Positions 31,342 to 40,770 of a stretch of 46,805 nt of DNA are shown in pieces; the stretch's first letter is position 1; each line of letters starts with the position of its first letter. The notes beneath the pieces were generated by a model. That model saw nothing but the letters and a program-made list of their open reading frames with translations, was not told the origin of the DNA and made no database searches. The position numbers and the translations under genes are program-made. Source of the stretch: WTJD01 sp964225175 (GTDB lineage: Bacteria; Pseudomonadota; Gammaproteobacteria; Xanthomonadales; SZUA-36); assembly GCA_964225175.1 (NCBI GenBank), contig CAXQNK010000051.1:1-46805 (forward strand), in the 5' to 3' direction.

Positions 31342-32640
31342 ATGAGAATACTTCGCGTCATCACAGCCGTGATCCTGCTCCACACGGTTCCTGCCATTGC
31401 AGCGGAGGTCGACAACCTGCGCGTGTGGACCGACCCCGAGAAAACCCGAGCGGTATTCGACCTCGACAGCCGAACTTCCTATCAATTATTCACTTTGCAA
31501 AACCCGAACCGAGTGGTGATTGACTTAGACGGTGCCCGGGTCAGTCACTCTTTCAAATTCAACGCGGAGCATGCCGGGGTCATCAGCGAAGTCAGAACCG
31601 GAACGCCTGAAGACGGCATTCTGCGAATTGTGCTGGATCTCGAGAAGAGCGCGAAAACAAGAAGTTTCATGCTCGATCCGACCGATGAATACGGACACCG
31701 GCTGGTTATTGACCTGTACAACCGTGCCGCGGGAGATGGCCAGACGGCGAAACGTGCCCCGGCCATGGCGCAAGCGGAACGCGACGTATTGGTGGCAATA
31801 GATGCGGGTCATGGCGGTGAGGACCCCGGGGCCAGTGGGCCCAAGCGGGTGCGAGAGAAGGATGTTGTTTTGTCGATTGCCCGACGCCTTGCCCGCACCA
31901 TTGACGCCGAGCCCGGGATGCGCGCCATGCTGATCCGGGATGGAGACTATTACATTGCACTGCGGGATCGCTATGAGAAAGCCCGCCAGGCGCGAGCAGA
32001 CCTGTTCGTCTCCATACATGCCGATGCTTTTCACGATTCCCGGGTCAGCGGTAGCTCAGTCTTCGTGCTCTCACGCCGGGGCGCCAGCAGTGAATTTGCC
32101 CGGTTGCTGGCCAAAAGCGAGAACCGATCGGATCTCGTGGGTGGTGTGAAGCTCGATGAGAAGGACGACATGCTGGCTTCTGTGCTGCTCGATCTGTCCC
32201 AGAGTGCAACGATGGGTGCCAGCAATGAAGTGGCGGCCGAAATTCTGTCAGCGCTCAAAACCAACGGTAAAACCCATAAGCCGCACGTGGGCAGGGCAGC
32301 ATTCCAGGTGCTGAAATCGCCCGACGTACCCTCAGTCCTGATTGAAACAGCGTTTATCAGCAATCCGAAGGAAGAGAAACGCCTCACACAGCGCGAATTC
32401 CAGGACAATATGAGCCGTGCGATCGCAAGAGGAGTGCGTAATTATTTCTATCAGCGTCCACCCCCGGGAACCTGGATCGCAGCCAACCGGGCGGGCGGGC
32501 GCTACGTCGTGGCTCGGGGGGATACGCTCGGCGGCATCGCGAGCCGATACCAGGTCAGCGTGAACAGCCTCAAGCGCGCCAACAACATCAATGGTGACAA
32601 GATCCTGGTGGGCAGTGAACTGGTGATTCCAACGAGTTGA
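31342..32640 (+). CDS. amiB: N-acetylmuramoyl-L-alanine amidase AmiB
   Basis: Zinc amidase that splits septal peptidoglycan in cell division, probably switched on by EnvC or NlpD-type LytM factors. The 432-aa protein has a signal peptide (cleavage about AIAA|E at 21), an AMIN domain (about 25-120), the Amidase_3 catalytic domain (about 145-365) with DAGHGGEDPGASG, REKDVVLSIARRLA, SIHADAF and ETAFISNPKEE (zinc His, Glu, His and catalytic Glu), and a C-terminal LysM (about 385-430). The ATG at 31342 gives a clean signal peptide; GGAGAG lies 12 bases upstream. It precedes mutL as in enterics. Confidence 0.95.
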   Translation: MRILRVITAVILLHTVPAIAAEVDNLRVWTDPEKTRAVFDLDSRTSYQLFTLQNPNRVVIDLDGARVSHSFKFNAEHAGVISEVRTGTPEDGILRIVLDLEKSAKTRSFMLDPTDEYGHRLVIDLYNRAAGDGQTAKRAPAMAQAERDVLVAIDAGHGGEDPGASGPKRVREKDVVLSIARRLARTIDAEPGMRAMLIRDGDYYIALRDRYEKARQARADLFVSIHADAFHDSRVSGSSVFVLSRRGASSEFARLLAKSENRSDLVGGVKLDEKDDMLASVLLDLSQSATMGASNEVAAEILSALKTNGKTHKPHVGRAAFQVLKSPDVPSVLIETAFISNPKEEKRLTQREFQDNMSRAIARGVRNYFYQRPPPGTWIAANRAGGRYVVARGDTLGGIASRYQVSVNSLKRANNINGDKILVGSELVIPTS

Positions 32641-32742
32641 GTTTACGCTCTGCCGGCTCAATTGCTCGCAGACGGTACATTTGTCCCCAGGGCCATGCCG
32701 ATGGTTTATCATCTGCGTTCGCTGATCGCCTGAAATCCCACC

Positions 32743-34500
32743 ATGCCAATTCGCGCGTTACCCGAACACCTGATCAACCAAATTGCGGCTGGCGAGGTCA
32801 TCGAGCGACCGGCGTCAGTCGTCAAGGAACTGGTGGAGAACAGCCTGGATGCCGGTGCCCGCGCCATCACCGTTACTCTTGAGCAAGGCGGAAAACGCCT
32901 GATCAGGGTCGAAGATGATGGAAGCGGAATCCCAAGAGCAGAACTGCCGTTGGCCCTGTCCCAGCACGCCACCAGCAAGATCACCCGCCTGGAGGAGTTG
33001 GAGGCGATCGGAACGCTGGGGTTCCGAGGCGAAGCCTTGCCCAGTATAGCCTCTGTCAGCAGGTTGGTTTTGTCCTCCAGAACCCCGGAACAGCAGCATG
33101 CATGGAAGCTTCGGGTTGAATCGGGTCGACCCTCGGAGTGCGAGCCTGCCGCCGGCGCGCCGGGAACCCGGGTGGACGTTCAGGACCTGTTTTACAACCT
33201 CCCGGCGAGGCGCAAGTTTCTGCGCACAGACCAGACGGAGTACGGGCATATCGACGAAATGCTCCGGAAAATGGCGCTGGCCCGTCCCGATGTTGCCTTT
33301 CAGTGGCAGCATAACGGTAAGGTGACCCGGCGCCTGGCGCCTGCTGTCGATGATTCCAGCGAGCGGGCACGTTTGGTGAGCATATGTGGCCAGGAGTTCT
33401 GGGACCATGTGCTGCGCATTGACTCAGCGGCCGGTGCGCTGTCCTTATCCGGTTGGGTCGCAGAGCCGCGCTACAATCGCCCGCGCGCCGATCGGCAGTT
33501 TTTTTTCGTCAATGGTCGGATGGTGAAAGACCGTGTGATTGCCCATGCGGTTCGCCAAGCCTTTGGTGATGTGCTCATGCATGGGCGTCACCCCGCTTTC
33601 GTTCTCAACTTTGAGCTGCCGCCAGAGGCGGTGGATGTGAACGTGCATCCGCAGAAATACGAGGTTCGTTTCCGGGATGGCCGATCGGTTCACAATTTTC
33701 TCTACGCCACCCTGCATCGCGCCCTAGCCGAGGCGGGTGTGGGCGCGGGCGCGCCGCGCCCGGGCAGCCCTGTGGGTCCCGTTGTTACAGATGGGTCAAC
33801 GAGCGCTTCGGTGCCATTCCAGACTGCGGCCAGCCTCGGGGTCCGGGAACAGGTGGTTCACTATGCACAGGCGCTTTCATCGCACACAGGAGAAATTGTC
33901 ACGCAGGACACTGAAATTCCTCCGCTCGGTTTCGCGCTGGCCCAATTGCATGGTGTGTATATTCTTGCCCAGAACCGGACCGGGCTGGTGCTTGTCGATA
34001 TGCACGCCGCGCATGAGCGCATCACCTATGAGCGCCTTAAGAAGGGCCTGGAAGGTGAGGGGGTGCGCAGCCAGCATTTGCTCGTTCCTTTAAGTGTTCA
34101 TGTCTCTGAACGAGAGGCGGATCTTGCTGAGTCGCATCATGAGCGACTTGAGCAGCTGGGTATCCGTTGCGACCGGACCGGGCCACAAAGCCTTCTGATC
34201 AGGAAAGTGCCCACTTTGCTGCTGGAAAGTGACATCTCCGGCCTGATCAAGGATGTTCTCTCCGAATTTGCAAGCGAAGGGACGAGTCAGCTGCTCGAGA
34301 GCGAAGTCGATGAGGTGCTTTCGAGCATGGCCTGCCATGGCTCAGTTCGTGCCAATCGGAAACTGTCCCTGCCTGAAATGAATGCGCTGTTGCGGGACAT
34401 GGAATTGACCGAGCGCTCCGCCCAGTGCAATCATGGCCGACCGACCTGGATTCAGCTGGATATTCAGCAGCTTGACCGCCTTTTTCTGCGCGGGCGTTGA
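32743..34500 (+). CDS. mutL: DNA mismatch repair protein MutL, endonuclease type
   Basis: Links MutS recognition to strand incision. The 585-aa protein has the GHKL ATPase domain (about 1-330): GEVIERPASVVKELVENSLDAGA, VEDDGSGI, the ATSKI lid, and TLGFRGEALPSIASVS. The C-terminal dimerisation half carries D419-M-H-A-x2-E425-x4-E430, the DQHA(x)2E(x)4E endonuclease motif with Met for Gln, plus ACH at 530-532 and C562-N-H-G-R-P, the other metal-site pieces. Enteric MutL lacks these and uses MutH. It lies between amiB and miaA, and its stop is 2 bases before the miaA ATG. Confidence 0.96.
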   Translation: MPIRALPEHLINQIAAGEVIERPASVVKELVENSLDAGARAITVTLEQGGKRLIRVEDDGSGIPRAELPLALSQHATSKITRLEELEAIGTLGFRGEALPSIASVSRLVLSSRTPEQQHAWKLRVESGRPSECEPAAGAPGTRVDVQDLFYNLPARRKFLRTDQTEYGHIDEMLRKMALARPDVAFQWQHNGKVTRRLAPAVDDSSERARLVSICGQEFWDHVLRIDSAAGALSLSGWVAEPRYNRPRADRQFFFVNGRMVKDRVIAHAVRQAFGDVLMHGRHPAFVLNFELPPEAVDVNVHPQKYEVRFRDGRSVHNFLYATLHRALAEAGVGAGAPRPGSPVGPVVTDGSTSASVPFQTAASLGVREQVVHYAQALSSHTGEIVTQDTEIPPLGFALAQLHGVYILAQNRTGLVLVDMHAAHERITYERLKKGLEGEGVRSQHLLVPLSVHVSEREADLAESHHERLEQLGIRCDRTGPQSLLIRKVPTLLLESDISGLIKDVLSEFASEGTSQLLESEVDEVLSSMACHGSVRANRKLSLPEMNALLRDMELTERSAQCNHGRPTWIQLDIQQLDRLFLRGR

Positions 34501-34502
34501 GC

Positions 34503-35453
34503 ATGAGCGAGTCCGCCAGGCCACGCGCAATTTTCTTGATGGGTCCGACTGCAGCCGGTAAAACCGGCATCGCGGTCAACTTGGTGGAACAATTTCCACT
34601 CGACATCATCAGCGTGGATTCAGCGCTGGTCTACCGACACATGTCCATTGGCAGCGCAAAACCCGATGCGGAAACGCTGCGCAGGGCACCGCACCGGCTG
34701 ATTGATTTGATCGACCCGATCGAGGCCTATTCCGCGGCCAGGTTTCGCGAAGATGCCCTGGCGCACATGCGGGACATCAGTGCCGCGGGTCGCGTACCTC
34801 TGCTCGTGGGTGGCACCATGCTGTATTTCAGGGCCCTGCAGCAAGGGCTGTCCAAGCTGCCTGCTGCGGATGCGCAGCTGCGCTCAGAGATCGAGTCCGA
34901 GGCACGGGACTTGGGCTGGCCGGCGCTGCACGAGCAGTTGCAGGATCATGATCCCGTGGCGGCAGAAAGGATCAACCCCAACGATCCCCAGCGAATACAG
35001 CGTGCCCTCGAAGTGTTTCGACTTACGGGCCAGCCATTGAGTGAGCTGCAGAATGTCGCTCGTAATCCCGATTTTGATTACGAGACCCTGAAACTGGTTG
35101 TCTGCCCAGAATCTCGAGGCGCGTTGCATGATCGCATCGCTCAACGTTTTCAGGTCATGATCAGGGAGGGCTTTCTCGAGGAGGTTAAGGCGTTGATGTC
35201 CATGCCTGGTCTGAATGCGGATCTGCCGGCCATGCGGGCGGTGGGCTACCGTCAGGCCTGGGCTCACCTGTCTGGCGAGTTGGACGAGGACGAGTGGATC
35301 GAGCGAGCAACAGCTGCAACGCGCCAGCTGGCCAAACGACAGCTGACCTGGCTCCGCGGAGATCCGGACGCTGTGTGGTATGATCCGACGGAACCAGGTG
35401 TGGTCCGTGCGTTGATGAAATCAGTCAAATCATTCTTGAATTTGGTCGTATGA
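34503..35453 (+). CDS. miaA: tRNA dimethylallyltransferase
   Basis: Adds the isopentenyl group to A37 of tRNAs reading U-starting codons. The 316-aa protein has the P-loop GPTAAGKTGIA, the DSALVYRHMSIGSAKP motif, HRLIDLIDP, LVGGTMLYFRALQQGLS and the C-terminal AVGYRQAWAHLSG and RQLAKRQLTWLRG segments. The ATG at 34503 is chosen; an in-frame TTG at 34497 overlaps the mutL stop. It lies between mutL and hfq, the conserved order, and hfq promoters often sit inside its 3' end. Confidence 0.96.
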   Translation: MSESARPRAIFLMGPTAAGKTGIAVNLVEQFPLDIISVDSALVYRHMSIGSAKPDAETLRRAPHRLIDLIDPIEAYSAARFREDALAHMRDISAAGRVPLLVGGTMLYFRALQQGLSKLPAADAQLRSEIESEARDLGWPALHEQLQDHDPVAAERINPNDPQRIQRALEVFRLTGQPLSELQNVARNPDFDYETLKLVVCPESRGALHDRIAQRFQVMIREGFLEEVKALMSMPGLNADLPAMRAVGYRQAWAHLSGELDEDEWIERATAATRQLAKRQLTWLRGDPDAVWYDPTEPGVVRALMKSVKSFLNLVV

Positions 35454-35506
35454 GAACCCATGTCGATTCTGGTAGTCAAACACGACAGAAATAAGGAGAA
35501 ATGACC

Positions 35507-35743
35507 ATGTCAAAGGGTCAATCACTGCAGGAGCCATTCCTCAACGCGTTGCGCCGTGAGCGGGTTCCTGTTTCGATCTACCTGGTGAATGGCATCAAGC
35601 TTCAAGGCCAAATCGAATCTTTCGATCAATTCGTCGTGTTGCTCAAGAACTCGGTCAGCCAGATGATTTACAAGCATGCCATTTCCACCGTCGTGCCCGC
35701 ACGGAACGTGAAGGTGTTCGATGAGGAAAGTGAGCAGGCATAA
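35507..35743 (+). CDS. hfq: RNA chaperone Hfq
   Basis: Hexameric Sm-like protein that pairs small RNAs with mRNAs. The 78-aa form begins MSKGQSLQEPFLNALRRE, the universal start. The Sm1 region (VPVSIYLVNGIKLQGQIESFDQFVVLLKN) and Sm2 (YKHAISTVVP) are complete, and the C-terminal tail is short compared with the 102 aa of enteric Hfq. There is an ATG at 35501 and one at 35507; AAGGAG (35493-35498) is 2 bases from the first and 8 from the second, so the second is used. Confidence 0.98.
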   Translation: MSKGQSLQEPFLNALRRERVPVSIYLVNGIKLQGQIESFDQFVVLLKNSVSQMIYKHAISTVVPARNVKVFDEESEQA

Positions 35744-35745
35744 TC

Positions 35746-37068
35746 TTGTTCGAACGGGCTGAACGCTCGACCCGAGCGATCATCCTGCACCCGGTTTTTC
35801 CGGGAGAAGGCCCTGAGTCGCAGGACGAGTTCTGTGAATTGGCTCGGTCGGCCGGCGCAGAAATCGTTGCCGTTATCACCGCACCCAGAAACCAGGTAGA
35901 CGCCCGTTTCTTTGTCGGAAGCGGCAAAGTGGACGAGGTGGCAGACCAGGCAGAAGCCGTTGATGCCGGTTTGATTCTTGTCAGTAAACCCCTGAGTGCC
36001 GTCCAGGAGCGCAACATCGAAAAGCGCTGCGCGAGGCGCGTGCTCGATCGGACAGGGCTCATTCTGGATATTTTCGCTCAGCGGGCCCAGTCACATGAGG
36101 GCAAGCTTGAAGTGGAGTTGGCCCAGCTCAGACACTTGTCGACCCGACTGGTGCGGGGCTGGACGCATCTCGAGCGGCAGAAGGGCGGAATTGGTCTGCG
36201 CGGGCCGGGCGAGACCCAGCTGGAAACCGACCGCAGGCTGTTAGGCGTGCGCATCAGCCAATTGCGCGCTCGGCTGGATAAAGTGCAGCGCCAACGTACG
36301 CAAAGCCGCAGGCGGCGTTCCCGCTCCGATGTATCCACCGTCGCACTCGTCGGGTACACCAATGCCGGCAAGTCCACCTTGTTCAACCAATTGACCGACG
36401 CTGAGGTTGATACCCGCGATATGCAGTTTGCGACACTTGACCCTACCGTGCGGAAACTCCGGCACGCCTCAGGCGAGCGAGTTCTTGTCGCTGATACGGT
36501 CGGGTTTGTCAGCGATTTGCCTCCCGAACTGATCGCCGCATTCAGAGCAACCCTGCTGGAGGCCAGGGAGGCTGATTTCCTTCTGCACGTGATCGATATT
36601 TCCGATCCATTCCACATGGAGAGGCGCTCGGAAGTGGAGCAGGTCTTGTCGTCGATTGGCGCAGGAGACATCCCATGCCTTCGGGTGAACAACAAAGCGG
36701 ACAAGACCGATCACTCTGCGGGACAGGACATCGATGCGCGGGGTCATTCGTTTGGTATTTATGTATCTGCACTGACCGGTGCGGGCGTGGACGAATTGCG
36801 CGAGTTGTTGGTGGCGAGAATGGAGGGGGATCGGGTCATCCTTCATCTCAATCTTGGGCCGGCAGACGCCGCAGTTCGGGCGCGTTTGTTTGAACTCAAC
36901 GCCGTACTTGATGAACATGCCGCTGACACGGGTGGATGGCAGATGTCTGTGCGTTTGTCCGAGCGTGATCTCACCCGGCTTGCAAGGCAAGACGATGGGC
37001 TGGGTGAATTTTGGGCTAACTGCCTTGAGAACGCGGCCGAGGATGTCGATCACGAAGATGCTGCGTGA
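35746..37068 (+). CDS. hflX: Ribosome-associated GTPase HflX, TTG start
   Basis: GTPase that splits stalled 70S ribosomes, notably after heat or antibiotic stress. The 440-aa protein has the N-terminal HflX domain, a coiled segment, GLRGPGETQLETDRRLL, then the G domain: G1 GYTNAGKST, the switch region LFATLDPT (here FATLDPTVRK), G3 DTVGF, and G4 NNKADK. The start is TTG, 2 bases after the hfq stop; the hflX N-terminus MFERAERSTRAIILH fits the family and no better codon exists. It is followed after 137 bases by hflK. Confidence 0.95.
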   Translation: MFERAERSTRAIILHPVFPGEGPESQDEFCELARSAGAEIVAVITAPRNQVDARFFVGSGKVDEVADQAEAVDAGLILVSKPLSAVQERNIEKRCARRVLDRTGLILDIFAQRAQSHEGKLEVELAQLRHLSTRLVRGWTHLERQKGGIGLRGPGETQLETDRRLLGVRISQLRARLDKVQRQRTQSRRRRSRSDVSTVALVGYTNAGKSTLFNQLTDAEVDTRDMQFATLDPTVRKLRHASGERVLVADTVGFVSDLPPELIAAFRATLLEAREADFLLHVIDISDPFHMERRSEVEQVLSSIGAGDIPCLRVNNKADKTDHSAGQDIDARGHSFGIYVSALTGAGVDELRELLVARMEGDRVILHLNLGPADAAVRARLFELNAVLDEHAADTGGWQMSVRLSERDLTRLARQDDGLGEFWANCLENAAEDVDHEDAA

Positions 37069-37205
37069 GCATGGGACTCGTGGCGACGGGTCGCAACGTT
37101 GTACAATGCAATCGGGCGTACGCGCTCTGACTTGAATCGGGTCCTTTGTAACCCAAGTTTTGCTTATTCAGACAGTCAACTTCGATGACGACACAGGAGT
37201 AGTCA

Positions 37206-38339
37206 ATGCCCTGGAAAGAACCCGGAAAGGGTGACAAAGATCCATGGAATTCGGGCGGCCAGCAGCCACCGGACCTCGATGACGTATTCAAAAACATGGG
37301 CGATCGCCTGAGACGCCTTTTTGGTGGTGGATCCGGCAGTAACGGCACCTCCGGCGGCGGTGGCGGGTCCGGTGGTTTGATTCCCCTTGTCCTGTTGCTG
37401 GCTGTGTTCTGGCTGGGCTGGGATGCGGTGCACATCATTGACCAGGCAGAACGTGGTGTCGTGCTCCGCTTTGGAAAATTTCACCGGACGCTGGAGCCGG
37501 GCATTAACCTGACTTTGCCGAGACCCGTTGAGGACGTGACCAAGGTCAATGTGAGCAATGTGCGGTCGATGGAAAACCGTGGGCAAATGCTGTCCCAGGA
37601 CGAAAATATCGTCGACCTGAAATATTCGGTCCAATACCGGGTCAGTAACGCTCAGGAATATTTGTTCCGCGTGCGGGATCCGGACGATACCCTCAGGGAA
37701 GCCGCGGAGAGCGCACTGCGGGAATCTGTCGGCACGAACCGACTCGACTTCATCCTGAGTGGTGCAGGCCGAGAGGCGGTCGGTAATGAGACCGAGCGGG
37801 TTTTGCAGGAAACCCTGGATCGATACGTTAGCGGAATCCAGGTGACCCAGTTCAACCTTGAATCCTCCACGGCACCCCAGCAGGTGCTGTCTGCGTTTGA
37901 AGACGTCAACAAGGCGCGCGAGGATCGTGAGCGTTTCATCGAAGAGGCACAGGTCCATGTAAACAGTGTGATTCCCGAGGCTCGCGGTGCGGCGGCCCGT
38001 ATCATCCAGGAAGCGGAAGGTTATCGCGATGCAACGATCGCGCTGGCGACGGGTGAGGCGGAGCGCTTCAGTCTTCTGCTCACTGAGTACCTGAAAGCAC
38101 CGGAAGTCACGCGTAAACGGATTTATCTGCAAACCATGGAATCTGTGCTCGGGCGTACGCAAAAAGTGCTGATTGATGTAGATGCCAGCGGCAACGTTTT
38201 GTATTTACCGCTGGATCGGGTAACGGGAAATGGGTCCGGCTCCCTACAGATGCCGCCCCTAGTCGCGCCTGATGGTTCCGGGCAGGCAACCCCGGGCAAA
38301 GCCAGCGGCCGCAACGTGACACGGGAGAGCAGACGATGA
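37206..38339 (+). CDS. hflK: FtsH modulator HflK
   Basis: One half of the HflKC membrane complex that cages FtsH. The 377-aa protein has a Gly-rich cytoplasmic N-terminus (WNSGGQQPPDLDDVF, then a GGGSGSNG stretch), one transmembrane segment (about 58-73), a stomatin/prohibitin (SPFH) domain (about 75-250) and a coiled coil (EEAQVHVNSVIPEARGAAARIIQEAEGYRDATIALATGEA split over about 240-300). The C-terminus is Gly/Pro-rich. It overlaps hflC by 4 bases (ATGA), so the two are made together. The ATG has ACAGGAG upstream. Confidence 0.95.
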   Translation: MPWKEPGKGDKDPWNSGGQQPPDLDDVFKNMGDRLRRLFGGGSGSNGTSGGGGGSGGLIPLVLLLAVFWLGWDAVHIIDQAERGVVLRFGKFHRTLEPGINLTLPRPVEDVTKVNVSNVRSMENRGQMLSQDENIVDLKYSVQYRVSNAQEYLFRVRDPDDTLREAAESALRESVGTNRLDFILSGAGREAVGNETERVLQETLDRYVSGIQVTQFNLESSTAPQQVLSAFEDVNKAREDRERFIEEAQVHVNSVIPEARGAAARIIQEAEGYRDATIALATGEAERFSLLLTEYLKAPEVTRKRIYLQTMESVLGRTQKVLIDVDASGNVLYLPLDRVTGNGSGSLQMPPLVAPDGSGQATPGKASGRNVTRESRR

Positions 38340-39205
38340 ACAGACCTGTCATTTGGATAGCGGTGCTTTTGTTGGGTGGTTTGGGCCTGAGCAGCGTGTT
38401 TACCGTCAGCGAGACTGAGTATGCGATTCGATTCCAACTGGGGAAAATCGTGCGTATGGATTATGAACCCGGCCTGCATTTAAAGCTGCCGCTGGTGAAC
38501 AATATCCGCAAGTTTGATCGCCGGATTCTCACGCTCGATACCGCACCGGGCCGCATGCTGACCTCAGAGCAAAAGTTCGTTAACGTGGATTCGTTCGTGA
38601 AGTGGCGCATTTCCAACGTTGATAATTTCTACACGTCAACCCAAGGTAACGAACTCGTCGCATTGAACCGGCTCGAGCAAATCATCCGCGATAGCATGCG
38701 CAACCAGATCGCGAGCCGGACGCTGGTGGAGGTGGTGTCTGAGGAGCGAGTCAACATCATGCTCGCGATCAAGGATGCAGCCAATCGCGCCACCAGTGAA
38801 TTTGGTATTGACGTGGTGGATGTGCGAATCAAGAGCATCGAGCTGCCGGAGGATGTGCGTGAGTCCGTGTTCCGCCGCATGGCGACTGACCGTCAAAAAG
38901 AAGCCAACCTGCTGCGGTTCGAAGGTCGGGAAGAGGCAGAGCGCATTCGATCCGATGCGGACCGGCAGGTGCAGGTCATCCTTGCCGAGAGCGAGCGCGA
39001 TGGCCAGAAAATCAGAGGGATAGGCGACGCCAGGGCGACCGATATCTTCGCGTCCTCCTATGGCAAGGACGAAGAATTCTACGCCTTTTACCGTAGCCTT
39101 CAGGCTTATGGTAATGCCTTCTCCGGTGATAATAATGTCATGGTGCTGGACCCCGGTTCGGATTTCTTTGAGTACTTTGACCGGTATCGGAGCGGCAACA
39201 ACTAG
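38336..39205 (+). CDS. hflC: FtsH modulator HflC
   Basis: Partner of HflK in the SPFH complex around FtsH. The 289-aa protein starts with a signal anchor (about 4-22), then the SPFH domain with FTVSETEYAIRFQLGKIV, LTSEQKFVNVDSFVKWRI and the RVNIMLAIKDAANRATSEFGI helix, and a coiled coil (RKEANLLRFEGREEAERIRSDADRQ split over about 185-215). The C-terminus DPGSDFFEYFDRY is the usual end. It overlaps hflK by 4 bases and is followed by the DUF2065 gene. Confidence 0.96.
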   Translation: MNRPVIWIAVLLLGGLGLSSVFTVSETEYAIRFQLGKIVRMDYEPGLHLKLPLVNNIRKFDRRILTLDTAPGRMLTSEQKFVNVDSFVKWRISNVDNFYTSTQGNELVALNRLEQIIRDSMRNQIASRTLVEVVSEERVNIMLAIKDAANRATSEFGIDVVDVRIKSIELPEDVRESVFRRMATDRQKEANLLRFEGREEAERIRSDADRQVQVILAESERDGQKIRGIGDARATDIFASSYGKDEEFYAFYRSLQAYGNAFSGDNNVMVLDPGSDFFEYFDRYRSGNN

Positions 39206-39228
39206 GTTGAGCAAGGCTTGATGCCACC

Positions 39229-39417
39229 ATGGCCGAAGACTTACTCACCGCACTTGCCCTCGTGCTGATCATCGAGGGCCTGCTGCCTGGTTTGGCACCG
39301 CGCCGCTGGCTGCGTGTCATGGAGGAAGCAGCGAACCTGAGCCCCAAGGTTATTCGCTTCGCGGGTATTGCGAGCATGCTCGCCGGGGCCTTGCTGTTGC
39401 AGTTGCCCAAGTCATGA
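39229..39417 (+). CDS. DUF2065 (YjeT-like) small membrane protein
   Basis: A 62-aa protein with two hydrophobic segments (about 5-24 and 41-59) linked by a basic loop (RRWLRVMEEAANLSP). The start MAEDLLTALALVLIIEGLLPGLAP is the family pattern, and the gene sits between hflC and purA exactly where yjeT lies in enterics. Its function is unknown; position and topology suggest a link to the HflKC/FtsH membrane complex. Gap to purA is 21 bases. Confidence 0.9.
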   Translation: MAEDLLTALALVLIIEGLLPGLAPRRWLRVMEEAANLSPKVIRFAGIASMLAGALLLQLPKS

Positions 39418-39438
39418 TCATCGATTGAGAACAACCGG

Positions 39439-40740
39439 ATGAATAAAAGTTTCGTGGTGCTGGGTACCCAGTGGGGGGACGAGGGTAAGGGCAAGATCGT
39501 TGATTTGCTCAGTCGTGATATGGACGCCGTGGTGCGGTTCCAGGGTGGGCACAATGCAGGCCATACGCTGGTAATAGACGGGGATAAAACAATACTCCAC
39601 CTGATTCCCGCCGGAATCATGCAATCTGGCGTTCAGTGCCTGATAGGAAACGGTGTTGTTTTGTCGCTGGAAGCGCTGGAGGCAGAAGTTGAGACGCTGG
39701 AGCGGCGGGGTGTCAACGTTTGGGATCGACTCATGATCTCGCCCGCGGCCCCGGTCATCATGCCGTATCACACCGAGCTGGACCTTGCGCGCGAAGAGTC
39801 GAGGGGCATGAAAGCCATTGGCACTACTGGCCGGGGAATTGGGCCGGCGTATGAGGACAAGGTATCCCGGAGGGGCATACGTGTCTCCGATCTGTTGAAT
39901 GAGAACGCCCTGGCAGAAAAACTCACCGAAGTCATGGACTACCACAACTTCGTCCTCGTGAATCGTTTTGGCAAAGACGCACTGGATGTTGGCATGGTGC
40001 TCGAGGACACATTGAGACTGGGTTCCCGGTTCGCGGGGCTGGTGGGCGATGTCGCCGGCGAACTGGCCCGGTTGCGCGCAAAGGGAAAATCGGTGCTCTT
40101 CGAGGGGGCTCAGGGTGCTTTGCTGGACATTGACCACGGCACATACCCCTATGTCACGTCATCAAATACAACCGTCGGTGGAGTGTGCACTGGCGCTGGT
40201 GTGGGGCCGGATGCGATTGATTATGTGCTTGGGATCACCAAGGCGTATACGACGCGGGTCGGCGGCGGCCCGTTCCCCACAGAACTGTTCGATGAGGTCG
40301 GCGCTCAAATAGCCGATCGTGGCCAGGAGTTCGGTGCAACCACGGGTCGTCCCCGGCGTTGTGGCTGGTTGGACGCCGTTGTCCTGCGGCGTGCGGTGCA
40401 TTTGAATGGCTTGAGCGGATTCTGCGTGACAAAGCTGGATGTTATGGATGGTCTTGATTGCGTCAAGGTTTGCGTTGCCTATCTCCTCGACGGACAGCGA
40501 ATGAACACACCGCCAACCAACCCGGATGACTGGGAACGACTGGAGCCCGTCTATGAGACCTTTCCCGGCTGGGACCAGCCGACACGGGGCGTGACCGATT
40601 GGGACAGATTGCCTCGCAATGCCCAGGATTATCTCAAGGCCATGGAGACCCTCTCCGGGGCCCCGATTCATATCGTGTCTACAGGCCCGGAGCGCAATGA
40701 AAACGTATTTATCGTCGATCCGCGTGATTTCTCGGTTTGA
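39439..40740 (+). CDS. purA: Adenylosuccinate synthetase
   Basis: First step from IMP to AMP, joining aspartate with GTP hydrolysis. The 433-aa protein has the P-loop-like GTQWGDEGKGKIVDLL, FQGGHNAGHTLV, TGRGIGPAYEDKVSRRGIR, GAQGALLDIDHGTYPYVTSSN and the C-terminal CxxGxxxT-type binding segment (RCGWLDAV). All match the family. It ends the conserved block begun at queG. In enterics nsrR and rnr follow; here a five-gene accessory block comes first. Confidence 0.97.
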   Translation: MNKSFVVLGTQWGDEGKGKIVDLLSRDMDAVVRFQGGHNAGHTLVIDGDKTILHLIPAGIMQSGVQCLIGNGVVLSLEALEAEVETLERRGVNVWDRLMISPAAPVIMPYHTELDLAREESRGMKAIGTTGRGIGPAYEDKVSRRGIRVSDLLNENALAEKLTEVMDYHNFVLVNRFGKDALDVGMVLEDTLRLGSRFAGLVGDVAGELARLRAKGKSVLFEGAQGALLDIDHGTYPYVTSSNTTVGGVCTGAGVGPDAIDYVLGITKAYTTRVGGGPFPTELFDEVGAQIADRGQEFGATTGRPRRCGWLDAVVLRRAVHLNGLSGFCVTKLDVMDGLDCVKVCVAYLLDGQRMNTPPTNPDDWERLEPVYETFPGWDQPTRGVTDWDRLPRNAQDYLKAMETLSGAPIHIVSTGPERNENVFIVDPRDFSV

Positions 40741-40770
40741 AGTCTCGCGGCAGCATATTCAAGAGTTCGG

